DNA from: Ensifer adhaerens
GTDB taxonomy: Bacteria; Pseudomonadota; Alphaproteobacteria; Rhizobiales; Rhizobiaceae
DNA length: 64,000 nt
Reading direction: 5' to 3'
Assembly (NCBI RefSeq): GCF_002940685.1
Contig: NZ_PNFP01000008.1
Span: 62,001-126,000, forward strand
In this document: one piece after another, positions 7,872 to 16,895 of the stretch
Numbering within the stretch: the stretch's first letter is position 1
Layout of the letters: every line of letters starts with the position of its first letter
The notes under the pieces: model-generated
What the model saw: the letters and a program-made list of their open reading frames with translations, nothing else
Told to the model about the DNA's origin: nothing
The model's database searches: none
Position numbers and translations under genes: made by a program

Positions 7872-10800
7872 ATGCCCGGGATCGATGACGTGTCCGTTCA
7901 CCCCATGATCCTGAGCGGCCGCGGCGTAACTGCGGTGCTCGGGCCCACCAATACCGGCAAGACGCACTACGCGATCGAGCGCATGATCGCGCACGACAGT
8001 GGCGTCATCGGCCTGCCGCTGCGGCTGCTCGCGCGCGAGGTCTACACGCGCCTTGTCGAAAAGGTCGGCCATCACAACGTCGCGCTGATCACCGGCGAGG
8101 AGAAGATCACCCCGCATCGCGCCCGCTACTCGGTCTGCACCGTCGAGGCGATGCCGCGCGAGACGACGGCGTCCTTCGTCGCGATCGACGAGGTGCAGCT
8201 TGCCGGCGACCTCGAGCGCGGGCACATCTTCACCGACCGGATCCTGCATCTGCGCGGTCGCGGCGAGACGCTGCTGCTCGGTGCCGGGACGATGCGGCCG
8301 ATCCTTGAGCAGCTGTTGCCCGGCATCACCGTTGTCGAGCGGCCGCGCATGTCGCAACTGCTCTATGCCGGCTCGAAGAAGATCACCCGCCTGCCGCATC
8401 GCTCGGCAATCGTCGCCTTCTCGGCCGACGAGGTCTATGCGATCGCCGAACTGATCCGCCGCCAGCGCGGCGGTGCGGCCGTCGTCCTCGGCGCCCTTTC
8501 GCCGCGCACGCGCAATGCGCAGGTGGCGCTCTACCAGGAAGGCGACGTCGAATACCTGGTCGCGACCGATGCGATCGGCATGGGCCTCAACCTCGATGTC
8601 GACCATGTCGCCTTCGCGCAGGACCGCAAGTTCGACGGCTACCAGTTCCGCAACCTCAACCCGGCCGAACTGGCGCAGATTGCCGGCCGTGCCGGCCGCC
8701 ATCTGCGCGACGGCACCTTTGGCGTGACGGGGCGTGTCGACCCCTTCGACAACGAGCTCGTCCACCGCATCGAGGCGCACGAGTTCGATCCGGTAAGGGT
8801 TCTGCAGTGGCGCTCGAAGGCGTTCGATTATTCCTCGATTGCGGCGCTGAAGAAGAGTCTCGATGCGGGGCCGACGGTTCCGGGCCTTGCCCGGGCGCTA
8901 CCTGCGGTAGACCAGCAGGCGTTCGAACATTTGACCCGCTACCCGGAGGTCGTCGACATCACCACCAATTCCGAGCGGGTGGAAAAACTGTGGGAAGCCT
9001 GCGCGCTGCCGGACTATCGGCGCATTACACCGGCTCAACATGCCGACCTGATCTCGACGATCTACGCGGATCTCGTCCGCCGTGGCACCGTAAACGAGGA
9101 CTTCATGGCCGAACAGGTTCGGCGCGCCGATCATACGGATGGCGAGATCGACACACTTTCGGCGCGAATCGCGCAGATCAGGACATGGACTTATGTGTCG
9201 AACCGGCCGGGATGGCTGGCCGATCCGACACACTGGCAAGAAAAGACGCGGGAAATTGAAGATCGATTATCCGACGCACTACATGAACGGTTGACGAAAC
9301 GCTTTGTTGATCGCAGGACATCTGTGCTCATGAAGCGCCTGAGAGAGAATGCTATGCTGGAAGCTGAAATCAGTGTGAATGGTGATGTCTTCGTCGAAGG
9401 ACACCACGTGGGACAACTAACCGGTTTCCGGTTTACGCTGGCGACCGGCGGCGACGGCCCGGATGCCAAGGCCGTGCAGGGTGCTGCCCAGAAGGCGCTG
9501 GCGCTCGAGTTCGAGGCGCGGGCCGCACGGCTGCATGCTTCCGGCAACAACGACCTGGCGCTTTCGTCGGACGGTCTCGTGCGTTGGCTCGGCGATCCCG
9601 TGGCGCGGCTTTCGGCCAGCGATCACGTCATGCGCCCGCGTGTCATCCTGCTTGCCGACGACCAATTGCAGGCGAACGCCCGCGAGCACGTGGTCGCGCG
9701 CATCGAGCGTTTCGTGAACCATCACATCGGTACGGTTCTGAAGCCGCTCGACGATATCTCGCGCGCCGAGGACCTCGAAGGCTTGGCCAAGGGCCTCGCC
9801 TTCCAGCTCGTCGAGAACCTCGGCGTGCTCTTCCGTCGCGATGTCGCCGACGACGTCAAGTCGCTCGACCAGGACGGTCGCGCCTCGATCCGCAAATACG
9901 GCGTTCGCTTCGGCGCCTATCACATCTTCCTGCCGGCGCTCCTGAAGCCGGCTCCGGCCGAACTCATCACGCTTCTCTGGGCGCTGAAGAATGACGGTCT
10001 CGACAAGCCCGGTTATGGCGACCTCATTCCGATGCTCGCCGCCGGCCGCACCTCTGTTGTCACCGATCCATCCTTCGAGCGGACCTTCTACAAGCTCGCC
10101 GGCTTCCGTTTCCTCGGAAAGCGTGCGGTGCGCATCGATATCCTCGAGCGCCTCGCCGACCTTATCCGGCCGCTGTTGCAGTGGAAGCCCGGCGCGCAGC
10201 CGCGCCCGGAAGGCGCCTATGACGGTCGCCGCTTCACCGCGACGACATCGATGCTGTCGATCCTCGGTGCGACCCCCGACGATATGGAAGAGATCCTGAA
10301 GGGCCTCGGCTACCGGGCTGACAGCGTCAAGGCCGAGGAGGCCCAGGCCTTCCTCGCCGGCCAGGATGGTGCCGCAGCCGTTGCCGCCGCCGCTTCCGAG
10401 CCGGTGGCCTCCATTGATGATGCCGATGCCGGTGACAGCGCGGCGGAAGCCGAGACTGCAACCGTCGAGGCGCCTGCTGCCGAGGTCGAGCAGGCCGAAG
10501 GCGAAGCCGCCGTCGCAGGCGATGCGCAGCCCGCCGAAGCGCAGGTGACCGAGACTGGCGAGCCGGTCGAAGCCAAGCCGGTTCTGCTGTGGCGTCCGGG
10601 CACCCGCCAGGACAATCAGCGCCAGGGTGGCGGTCGCCATCAGGGCGACCAGCGTCGCGGCGGCCAGCGCCATGGGCAAGGTCAGGGACAGGGTCGTGAC
10701 GAAGGTCGCGATACCGGTCGCAAGGGCGGTCAGCAGGCCCGCGGCAAACGCCATGACGGCGGCAAGCCGGAAGGCGGGCCGCGCCAGGATCGCGGTGATC

Positions 10801-10937
10801 GTCACGATCGTCACGACCGCGGCGGCAAGCCCGGCCAGGGCAAGTTCGAGGCGCGTCCGCCGCGCCGCGAAAAGCCGGTGGATCCGGATTCGCCCTTCGC
10901 CAAGCTCGCTGCGCTCAAGGAGCAGATGAAGAAGTAA
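7872..10937 (+). CDS. SUV3-like DEAD/DEAH-type RNA helicase with disordered C-terminus
   Basis: 1021 residues. Superfamily 2 helicase core: motif I GPTNTGKT at about 24-31, motif II DEVQ at about 106-109, helicase C-terminal domain with QIAGRAGRH near 275. A SUV3-like C-terminal region follows. From about residue 815 it becomes Ala/Glu-rich, then Gly/Arg/Gln/His-rich (many RGG- and HDR-like turns), ending near EQMKK; such tails bind RNA non-specifically. Mitochondrial SUV3 unwinds RNA with the degradosome, and a related RNA-turnover role is inferred here. An alternative ATG is at 7905. The gene is 8 bases upstream of the S4-domain gene and follows the GANTC-rich region. Confidence 0.9.
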   Translation: MPGIDDVSVHPMILSGRGVTAVLGPTNTGKTHYAIERMIAHDSGVIGLPLRLLAREVYTRLVEKVGHHNVALITGEEKITPHRARYSVCTVEAMPRETTASFVAIDEVQLAGDLERGHIFTDRILHLRGRGETLLLGAGTMRPILEQLLPGITVVERPRMSQLLYAGSKKITRLPHRSAIVAFSADEVYAIAELIRRQRGGAAVVLGALSPRTRNAQVALYQEGDVEYLVATDAIGMGLNLDVDHVAFAQDRKFDGYQFRNLNPAELAQIAGRAGRHLRDGTFGVTGRVDPFDNELVHRIEAHEFDPVRVLQWRSKAFDYSSIAALKKSLDAGPTVPGLARALPAVDQQAFEHLTRYPEVVDITTNSERVEKLWEACALPDYRRITPAQHADLISTIYADLVRRGTVNEDFMAEQVRRADHTDGEIDTLSARIAQIRTWTYVSNRPGWLADPTHWQEKTREIEDRLSDALHERLTKRFVDRRTSVLMKRLRENAMLEAEISVNGDVFVEGHHVGQLTGFRFTLATGGDGPDAKAVQGAAQKALALEFEARAARLHASGNNDLALSSDGLVRWLGDPVARLSASDHVMRPRVILLADDQLQANAREHVVARIERFVNHHIGTVLKPLDDISRAEDLEGLAKGLAFQLVENLGVLFRRDVADDVKSLDQDGRASIRKYGVRFGAYHIFLPALLKPAPAELITLLWALKNDGLDKPGYGDLIPMLAAGRTSVVTDPSFERTFYKLAGFRFLGKRAVRIDILERLADLIRPLLQWKPGAQPRPEGAYDGRRFTATTSMLSILGATPDDMEEILKGLGYRADSVKAEEAQAFLAGQDGAAAVAAAASEPVASIDDADAGDSAAEAETATVEAPAAEVEQAEGEAAVAGDAQPAEAQVTETGEPVEAKPVLLWRPGTRQDNQRQGGGRHQGDQRRGGQRHGQGQGQGRDEGRDTGRKGGQQARGKRHDGGKPEGGPRQDRGDRHDRHDRGGKPGQGKFEARPPRREKPVDPDSPFAKLAALKEQMKK

Positions 10938-10945
10938 GGCAGGTC

Positions 10946-11359
10946 ATGGAAAAACAGCCAGCGTCCAACCCGGCATCGCGCCAGCGTCTCGACAAGTGGC
11001 TGTTTTTCACGCGGCTGATCAAATCCCGATCGCTTGCGCAAAAGGCGATCGAGGATGGTCGCGTCGCGGTCAACGACCAGCGCGTGACGCAGTCTTCGTT
11101 TCAGGTGAAGGCGGGCGACGTTCTGGCGCTTTCATTGGACCGGCGCGACCTGATCGTGCGGGTCCTTGGACCGGGCGACCGGCGTGGTCCCTACGAGGAA
11201 GCGCGGCTGCTTTACGACGATCTCACGCCGGAGCAGCCGAAAGAGAGATTGTCGGCCTACGATCTCGCCACGCGCGACCGCGGGGCTGGACGGCCGACGA
11301 AGAAGGAGCGCCGGGAGACCGATCGGCTAAAACCCGATTTCGATCGGCGCGAGGACTGA
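10946..11359 (+). CDS. hslR: S4-domain RNA-binding protein, Hsp15-like
   Basis: 137 residues with an N-terminal S4 RNA-binding domain (RQRLDKWLFFTRLIKSRSLAQKAIEDGRV, about 12-40) and a basic, charged C-terminus (KKERRETDRLKPDFDRRED). Hsp15 homologues bind stalled 50S subunits carrying nascent chains. A GGCAGG site lies upstream of the ATG, and the gap to the helicase gene is 8 bases, so one operon is likely. The pairing with a SUV3-like helicase points to RNA or ribosome quality control. Confidence 0.85.
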   Translation: MEKQPASNPASRQRLDKWLFFTRLIKSRSLAQKAIEDGRVAVNDQRVTQSSFQVKAGDVLALSLDRRDLIVRVLGPGDRRGPYEEARLLYDDLTPEQPKERLSAYDLATRDRGAGRPTKKERRETDRLKPDFDRRED

Positions 11360-11667
11360 AGCGCGCCGCGATCTTTCAGATCCGCTCTTTGTGCCTGAGG
11401 CGTTTGTTTTTTCGCTGGGCTTACCCGCAAAACCGCTCTCCACTTTTGTGCGCCATGCTTTAGAAAACTCTGCCTTTGCTGCGCCTTTTCGCGCATTGAA
11501 TATTCTTGCAAAGGGTCCATAAAGCCTTTACCTGACAGACCCACGTTGGGTGCATCGGGGTTGCTTCGGCAGCTATGCGCGCCGGACATTCCTAGCATGC
11601 GGCAGACGACGAGCATCACCATTGATTGCCGTTTGCCATCAAACGTGAGCATTGGCTGGAGTACCTC
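11360..11667. other. 308-bp gene-free region upstream of fdxA with a dispersed repeat motif
   Basis: No supported gene. Bases 11426-11463 resemble 41023-41060 (28 of 38 identical, sharing CACTTTTGTGCG), suggesting a dispersed rhizobial intergenic element. Small palindromes occur at 11520-11530 (TAAAG-C-CTTTA) and 11539-11551 (ACCCA-CGT-TGGGT) and may be control sites for fdxA. That role is inferred. Confidence 0.5.
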
Positions 11668-12006
11668 ATGACGTATGTCGTGACCGACAATTGCATTCGC
11701 TGCAAGTATACCGACTGTGTCGAAGTCTGCCCCGTGGACTGCTTCTACGAAGGCGAAAATTTCCTCGTCATCCATCCCGACGAGTGCATCGACTGTGGCG
11801 TTTGCGAGCCGGAATGTCCTGCCGAGGCGATCAAGCCGGATACCGAGCCGGGCCTTGATATGTGGCTGAAACTGAACGCTGATTTCGCCTCCAAGTGGCC
11901 GAACATCACGGTCAAGCGCGACCCGATGCCGGAAGCCAAGGAGATGGATGGCGTCGAAGGCAAGTACGAGAAGTTCTTCTCGACGGAACCCGGTCAGGGC
12001 GACTGA
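11668..12006 (+). CDS. fdxA: Seven-iron ferredoxin FdxA
   Basis: 112 residues. Low-potential cytosolic electron carrier with one [3Fe-4S] and one [4Fe-4S] cluster. Cysteines C9, C12, C17, C21 and C25 are in [17 protein letters not shown], and C40, C43, C46 and C50 in [12 protein letters not shown]. The C-terminal extension ([20 protein letters not shown]) is typical of the FdxA family. The frame is open upstream to 11626, but the ATG at 11668 gives the conserved [14 protein letters not shown] start. Followed by a hairpin at 12007-12031 and then carD. Confidence 0.96.
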   Translation: MTYVVTDNCIRCKYTDCVEVCPVDCFYEGENFLVIHPDECIDCGVCEPECPAEAIKPDTEPGLDMWLKLNADFASKWPNITVKRDPMPEAKEMDGVEGKYEKFFSTEPGQGD

Positions 12007-12031
12007 GGCGGAACGGCTCCGACCGTTCGCC
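12007..12031 (+). terminator. Possible terminator hairpin after fdxA
   Basis: GGCG-AACGG pairs with CCGTT-CGCC around CTCCGA, with one bulged G, starting at the base after the fdxA stop. No clear T-tract follows, so it may be a weak terminator or a 3'-end stabiliser. Confidence 0.35.
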
Positions 12032-12417
12032 GGCGCTGACGCAGCGAAAGCGACCCCGAGCGCCAAACTTGGGGAAAACACGCACTGCGCTCGCAGTTGC
12101 GAGAATGGTGGCTTGATGGCTGCCATGCAGCAAATTATTGATTTCGGCAGTTTTTTGTGATAGGTTCCTTCTACTGATCCACAGAGGGTGTTTTTGCGCG
12201 CCCGAAAACCATCACGAAAGCAAACGATCTCCAAAACGCGGTTTCTTCCTAGTACGCAACATGGCGTTGCTCTGTTGTGACCGCATTTCATGAGGCTGTT
12301 TGCATTCCTTGGACGGACCAGGATGTACCCACCCGGCGGTATCCCCGTCTATCCCGGGCCTCACTGACCCGGCCCCGGCCAGAATGGCCGGCGCGAAACA
12401 GGGAGTTTTTGAAACGA
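12032..12417 (+). promoter_or_regulatory. Leader/promoter region of carD (gene-free)
   Basis: About 390 bp without a supported gene between fdxA and carD. It includes AT-rich runs near 12130-12170 that could hold a promoter, and a GC-rich tract (12330-12400) just before carD. GGGAG at 12401 is the likely ribosome binding site. I cannot define the promoter elements. Confidence 0.4.
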
Positions 12418-12987
12418 ATGACGACCCAGCAGAAAAAATCTTCGACACGCCAGGGCTTCAAGACCGGTGAATCGATCGTCTATCCGGCCCACGGCGTTGG
12501 CCAGATCGTGGCGATCGAAGAGCAGGAAGTCGCCGGCATGAAGCTTGAGCTTTTTGTCATCGATTTCGAGAAGGACAAGATGCGCCTGAAAGTGCCGGTG
12601 GCCAAGGCCGTCAGCATCGGCATGCGCAAGCTCTCCGAAACCGATTTCGTCGACCGCGCGTTGAAGGTTGTGCAGGGCAAGGCTCGCGTGAAGCGCACCA
12701 TGTGGTCGCGCCGCGCCCAGGAATACGATGCCAAGATCAATTCCGGCGACCTGATTTCCATCGCGGAAGTCGTGCGCGATCTCTACCGCGCCGAAAACCA
12801 GCCGGAACAGTCCTATTCCGAACGCCAGCTCTATGAAGCTGCCCTCGACCGCATGGCGCGCGAGATCGCTGCCGTCAACAAAATGTCGGAAACCGAAGCT
12901 GTTCGCCTCGTCGAGACCAATCTCAGCAAGGGTCCGAAGCGCGGCAAGGCAATCGACGAAGACGACGCTCAGGACGAAGCCGCATAA
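12418..12987 (+). CDS. carD: CarD family transcription regulator
   Basis: 189 residues. The N-terminal CarD/TRCF RNA-polymerase-interaction (Tudor-like) domain, GFKTGESIVYPAHGVGQIVAIEEQEVAG, is followed by the helical CarD C-terminal DNA-contacting domain, with WSRRAQEYDAKINSGD characteristic. In other bacteria CarD binds the RNA polymerase beta subunit and stabilises open complexes. The acidic tail (DEDDAQDEAA) is common in alphaproteobacterial versions. The ATG at 12418 follows an upstream open frame. Strong terminator downstream. Confidence 0.93.
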   Translation: MTTQQKKSSTRQGFKTGESIVYPAHGVGQIVAIEEQEVAGMKLELFVIDFEKDKMRLKVPVAKAVSIGMRKLSETDFVDRALKVVQGKARVKRTMWSRRAQEYDAKINSGDLISIAEVVRDLYRAENQPEQSYSERQLYEAALDRMAREIAAVNKMSETEAVRLVETNLSKGPKRGKAIDEDDAQDEAA

Positions 12988-13012
12988 GCTGTCCGATTGT
13001 ACTGAGACTACC

Positions 13013-13044
13013 AAAAAGCCCGGCCATCGCGCCGGGCTTTTTCT
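13013..13044 (+). terminator. Intrinsic terminator of carD
   Basis: AAAAAGCCCGG pairs with CCGGGCTTTTT, and the T-tract is followed by CTTT. It lies 26 bases after the carD stop. Confidence 0.88.
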
Positions 13045-13054
13045 TTGATCGCAT

Positions 13055-13085
13055 GGAACTTTTGCCGTTCGGGCGCATTTCTATT
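13055..13085 (+). promoter_or_regulatory. Candidate RpoE2-type (extracytoplasmic stress sigma) promoter for rpoH2
   Basis: GGAAC at 13055-13059, then 19 bases, then TT at 13079-13080. This matches the GGAAC-N18/19-TT pattern described for RpoE2 in Sinorhizobium, where rpoH2 is a known RpoE2 target. It lies 212 bases ahead of the rpoH2 ATG, so the leader would be long. Not proven here. Confidence 0.45.
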
Positions 13086-13296
13086 AGCCGGCAGAAATGC
13101 GCCGCTTTCGCGCCGGGCGATCTTGGTTCTGTGATCCGTCACCGTTCAGGTTCGTGACTTCGAAGTTAGGGCGCCGCGTCGTTTCTTCAAGTTTCGATGT
13201 CGCGGCGCGAGACGCCCCTGCTGCCGGACCCCTCATCCGTCCGGCCATTTGGACTTCACGCGCAATGGCGCCCGGGCGCCAGTCACGGAGTGATCG

Positions 13297-14163
13297 ATGA
13301 AGACTCTCACTGCAGACCGGCGGATGATCAAGATCGCCATGGAGGCGCCCTATCTCGAGCGCGACGAGGAGCATAAGCTGGCCCAGGCCTGGCGAAACGA
13401 CAACGATCAGGAAGCCCGCAACAAGATCGCCATGTCGCACATGCGCCTGGTGATTTCGATGGCGGCAAAGTTTCGCAACTTCGGACTGCCGATGGGCGAT
13501 CTCGTGCAGGAAGGCCATATCGGCCTTCTGGAGGCGGCTGCCCGTTTCGAGCCGAGCCGCGAGGTTCGCTTCTCGACCTACGCCACCTGGTGGATCCGGG
13601 CGTCGATGCAGGACTATGTCCTGCGCAACTGGTCGATCGTTCGCGGCGGCACGAGTTCGGCGCAAAAGGCCCTGTTCTTCAACCTCCGGCGCCTTCGCGC
13701 CCGGCTCGCCCAGGGGGACAGGCAGCTTACATCGCAGGCTATGCATGAGGAGATCGCCGCCGCCCTCGGCGTCAGCATCGCCGATGTGCAAACGATGGAT
13801 GCACGGCTTTCCGGAAGCGATACCTCGCTGCAGGCGCCGGTCGGCGGCAGCGATTCCGACGGCGGCGAAAGGCTGGATTTCCTCGCCAGCGATGCGCCAT
13901 TGCCAGACGAGCAGGTAAGCGACATGATCGATGGCGAACGGGCCCGCGTGTGGCTCCGCGATGCGCTGGGTGCACTGACGGAGCGCGAGATGCGCATCAT
14001 CCGCGCCCGGCGGCTTACCGAAGAGGGGGCCACGCTCGAAGAGCTCGGCCTCGATCTCGGTATTTCCAAGGAGCGCGTCCGGCAGATCGAGACCCGGGCG
14101 CTGGAAAAGCTCCGGGCGGCGCTCGCGACGAGAGCGCCGGCGCTGACCGCGGGCATTCATTGA
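13297..14163 (+). CDS. rpoH2: RNA polymerase sigma-32-type factor RpoH2
   Basis: 288 residues. Sigma-70 family with region 2 (LVQEGHIGLLEAAARFEPSR, RFSTYATWWIRASMQDYVLRNWS) and region 4 with a helix-turn-helix (TLEELGLDLGISKERVRQIE). QKALFFNLRRLR around residue 125 is the RpoH box region. The divergence from canonical RpoH1 and the position after carD match the Sinorhizobium RpoH2 paralogue, a general-stress heat-shock sigma. The subtype is by recall of family character; that it is RpoH-type is certain. Likely transcribed from its own stress promoter after the carD terminator. Confidence 0.92.
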   Translation: MKTLTADRRMIKIAMEAPYLERDEEHKLAQAWRNDNDQEARNKIAMSHMRLVISMAAKFRNFGLPMGDLVQEGHIGLLEAAARFEPSREVRFSTYATWWIRASMQDYVLRNWSIVRGGTSSAQKALFFNLRRLRARLAQGDRQLTSQAMHEEIAAALGVSIADVQTMDARLSGSDTSLQAPVGGSDSDGGERLDFLASDAPLPDEQVSDMIDGERARVWLRDALGALTEREMRIIRARRLTEEGATLEELGLDLGISKERVRQIETRALEKLRAALATRAPALTAGIH

Positions 14164-14286
14164 TCCTTTGCGCCTCGCGTGGTTCGTGCGCAGGATTGCG
14201 GTCTGCGCCGCGCAAAGCCTGTACCGTCGTCGCTGTGGCGATCGGATGCCGGGTGCCTCCATCGGTGAGGGCACAGGCATTCGGAG

Positions 14287-14317
14287 ACGCGCCTGCCCGG
14301 CGTAGGCGCGGGCCTTT
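14287..14317 (+). terminator. Possible terminator of rpoH2
   Basis: CGCGCCT and AGGCGCG form a 7-bp stem around a 9-base loop, followed by GGCCTTTTC. It lies between the convergent rpoH2 and M48 protease genes. Confidence 0.4.
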
Positions 14318-14361
14318 TCGCCTGCGCGATCGACTGCTCGCAAACGGCCTTTGCCGCCAGC

Positions 14362-15873
14362 CTATTCGGAAACGATTTTCACCTTGTCGCCCGGCTTCAC
14401 CGTCGAGCTGACCTGCATCGCGTTGATGACCCGGAAGAGGTCGAGCTTGCGGTCCGTTCCCATCATGCGGGCCGACAATGTGGCGATCGTGTCGCCGGAC
14501 CTGACCGTCACCACCCGGATCCGCAGCGGCTTCAGCGATTGCGTTTCCGCAGGCGTCATGCGGCGGAACGAGCTGCGGAGCTGATTTGCGGTCGGCTCAA
14601 GCGCGTTCGAGCCCTTGGGTACGGCGGTGAGGAAGCGGTAGATCCGCGTGTCGATGCGGATGACGGTCACGTCGAAATCCCAGCGGTCGGCCGAGGCGCG
14701 CGCGGTTGCGGCCTCCAGGCCGTTGACGCTGATCGGCCTGATCGTGTCCGGCTTCAGGCCGGTGACCCAGCCACTGGCGATATAGTCCGTCAGGCTTCGG
14801 CCGCCCGTGTCGGCGACGCCGTCGAAGCGCACGGCAATGTCGCCGGCGCCGGTCGCCAGAACCGCTTCCGCTTTGTTGTCGATCTGGAAGCCGGCGGGTA
14901 CGTCGAAGCGGATGCCGAGTTGGCCGTGCAGGAAGGTCTGGCCGCGCACATAGCCTTCCTGCGGGCTGTCGCCGTAGAGCAGGCCATCGATGCCGGCGAG
15001 ATAGTAGTCGCGGCCGCGATCGCCGCTGGTGCCTTCCGGACCGAAGGCGCGGGCGTGCCGGCGCGCGAGGTCGACGCGCTGCGGCGCGTTCGGATGGCTC
15101 GACAGGAAGTCGAGGCTCTGGTCGGATTCGGGGTCGACGGCCGTAAAGCGGCTATAGGCGGCCATCGAATCGAGGAAGCGCGCCGCGGCATAGGGGTCGT
15201 AGCCGGCTTCGCCTAGCATGCGCACGCCGATCACGTCGGCCTGGAGCTCCTGGTTGCGGGAGAAGGCCGCGAGCCTCAGCTTGCCGCGGGCGAGCGCCTG
15301 CTTGCCGGCGATGTCGGAGGACAGGACCTCGGAGACAACCCGGCTGGCGATCACTTCCGCTTCCTCGCGCTGCTGGCGCTCAATGCCGTGGTTGGCGGTG
15401 ACGTGGGCCATCTCGTGCGAGAGCACCGCAGCCACCTCGGAGGCATCGTTGGCAAGGGCCAGCAGGCCGCGGGTGACATAGAGATAGCCACCGGGCAGCG
15501 CGAAGGCGTTGATCGCTGGCGAGTTCAGGATGGTGATGCGGTAGGACTGCTGCGGGTTCTCGGAGACCGCCGTCAGCGCGCCGGTGATGCGCGCGACCAG
15601 GCGTTCGGTCTTGGCGTCCTTGTACTCTCCCCCGTAGCTTGCGACGATACGCGGATGCTCGCGGGCGCCGAGCTGCGCCCGGGGGTCGTTCTTCTGGACT
15701 TCCTCGACGATCTGCGGATTGGACGAGGGCGAGACGGTCGGCTCGTAGGTCTGTTCGATCACGGATTGGCATGCGGAGAGAAGCGTGGTCGCAAGCAGCG
15801 CAACCACGGCGCGTCCACGCAGCCGTCCGCCCTTCGGCGGGAACCGGTCGTGTGTGACTGTATGCGTCTCCAT
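14362..15873 (-). CDS. M48 family zinc metalloprotease lipoprotein with C-terminal LysM-like domain
   Basis: 503 residues. The N-terminal lipoprotein signal has lipobox LLSAC with C35, so it is probably membrane-anchored in the periplasm. The peptidase M48 domain carries HEMAH at residues 153-157 and the downstream glutamate region ELQADVIGVRMLGEAGYDP. A roughly 55-residue C-terminus (RVVTVRSGDTIATLSARMM...VKPGDKVKIV) resembles LysM and may bind peptidoglycan. BepA/YfgC-type relatives handle outer-membrane protein quality control; that role is inferred. Convergent with rpoH2. Confidence 0.9.
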   Translation of the reverse strand: METHTVTHDRFPPKGGRLRGRAVVALLATTLLSACQSVIEQTYEPTVSPSSNPQIVEEVQKNDPRAQLGAREHPRIVASYGGEYKDAKTERLVARITGALTAVSENPQQSYRITILNSPAINAFALPGGYLYVTRGLLALANDASEVAAVLSHEMAHVTANHGIERQQREEAEVIASRVVSEVLSSDIAGKQALARGKLRLAAFSRNQELQADVIGVRMLGEAGYDPYAAARFLDSMAAYSRFTAVDPESDQSLDFLSSHPNAPQRVDLARRHARAFGPEGTSGDRGRDYYLAGIDGLLYGDSPQEGYVRGQTFLHGQLGIRFDVPAGFQIDNKAEAVLATGAGDIAVRFDGVADTGGRSLTDYIASGWVTGLKPDTIRPISVNGLEAATARASADRWDFDVTVIRIDTRIYRFLTAVPKGSNALEPTANQLRSSFRRMTPAETQSLKPLRIRVVTVRSGDTIATLSARMMGTDRKLDLFRVINAMQVSSTVKPGDKVKIVSE

Positions 15874-16175
15874 GCCTCAGCCCGTTTCCCGTCCGCCGCC
15901 CCGCCCGCATGTTGCGGGAAAATGGAGCGACAGCGTTGAAAGTCCTACTTTTTTAGCGCGGCAGCGTTGCCCTACCGCGACCTCTCGGTCCTGGTCTTGC
16001 TGTATCTGATTTCAGCGCCACCTGCCTAGTTTGTCGAGGTAGAAATAGTTGCCCCGTGGTATCACGGCAACGGATGCGCGAATATTCGCGCCCTGCCGGA
16101 TATTTCGCGCGTCGCATGGCGCCGCGGTCAAATTGTGGCAATCGGCCGAAGGCGCCGAGAATCCGGCCCGTAGCC
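15874..16175. other. 302-bp gene-free region between thiQ end and M48 protease start, with a 16-bp palindrome
   Basis: No supported gene. A perfect 16-bp palindrome, GCGCGAATATTCGCGC, lies at 16076-16091. A related half, CCGGATATTTCGCGCG, follows immediately. The region is upstream of the M48 protease gene and downstream of thiQ, so it should hold the protease promoter. Confidence 0.5.
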
Positions 16176-16895
16176 TCAAGCATTACCGAGAAAGCGGTCG
16201 ATCGCCGCATTGTCCCGCCGCTCCAGAAAGCGGTCGAGGGCGTCGTTGGCAATGATACGCCCCCGGTCGAGAAAAAGCACGCTATCGGCCAGTGCCTTCA
16301 CGTCTTCGGGATGGTGCGTGATCATCAGGATCGTGTTGCCCTCCTCTTCGTGCAGCTCGCGCAGGAGCGTGCGCATGCCGGCGCGCATGCCGGGATCAAG
16401 CGCTGCGAAGGGCTCGTCGAGCAAGAGCAGCGGTCGGTTTCGCACGAGCGCGCGGGCGAGCGCAACGCGCTGGCGCTCGCCGCCGGAAAGGGTCGGCGGC
16501 AGCCGTTTTCCGAAGCCTTCAAGCCCGACGCGACGGAGTGCGTCTTCGATCCTCTGGCGGTCGATTGCGCTCAGCCGAAGCGCCGGGTCGATGCCGAGGC
16601 CGATATTGGTCGCGACGTCGAGATGCGCAAAGAGATTGTTGTCCTGGAAGATCATCGAGACCGGTCGCTCCGACGGTGCCCGGTCGGCGACGTTCTCGCC
16701 GAGAATGCGGATCTCGCCGCGATCGGGATCCTCAAATCCGGCAATGAGGTGGAGCAGCGTCGATTTGCCGGACCCGGAGGCGCCGGCGACGGCGACGATG
16801 CCGCCGGCGGCGATGGTGCAGTCGAAGTTGAGCGTGGCCGTTTCGAAACGGACCTCGACACCGCGCAACTCGATTGCAGGGACAGGATGGCTCAT
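16176..16895 (-). CDS. thiQ: Thiamine ABC transporter ATP-binding protein
   Basis: 239 residues. Walker [10 protein letters not shown] at about 38-46, Q-loop in IFQDNN, ABC signature [15 protein letters not shown], Walker [13 protein letters not shown], switch histidine in ITHHPED. Powers thiamine/TPP import with ThiP and ThiB. Its ATG overlaps the thiP stop by four bases. Last gene of the riboswitch-controlled thiBPQ operon. Confidence 0.93.
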   Translation of the reverse strand: MSHPVPAIELRGVEVRFETATLNFDCTIAAGGIVAVAGASGSGKSTLLHLIAGFEDPDRGEIRILGENVADRAPSERPVSMIFQDNNLFAHLDVATNIGLGIDPALRLSAIDRQRIEDALRRVGLEGFGKRLPPTLSGGERQRVALARALVRNRPLLLLDEPFAALDPGMRAGMRTLLRELHEEEGNTILMITHHPEDVKALADSVLFLDRGRIIANDALDRFLERRDNAAIDRFLGNA

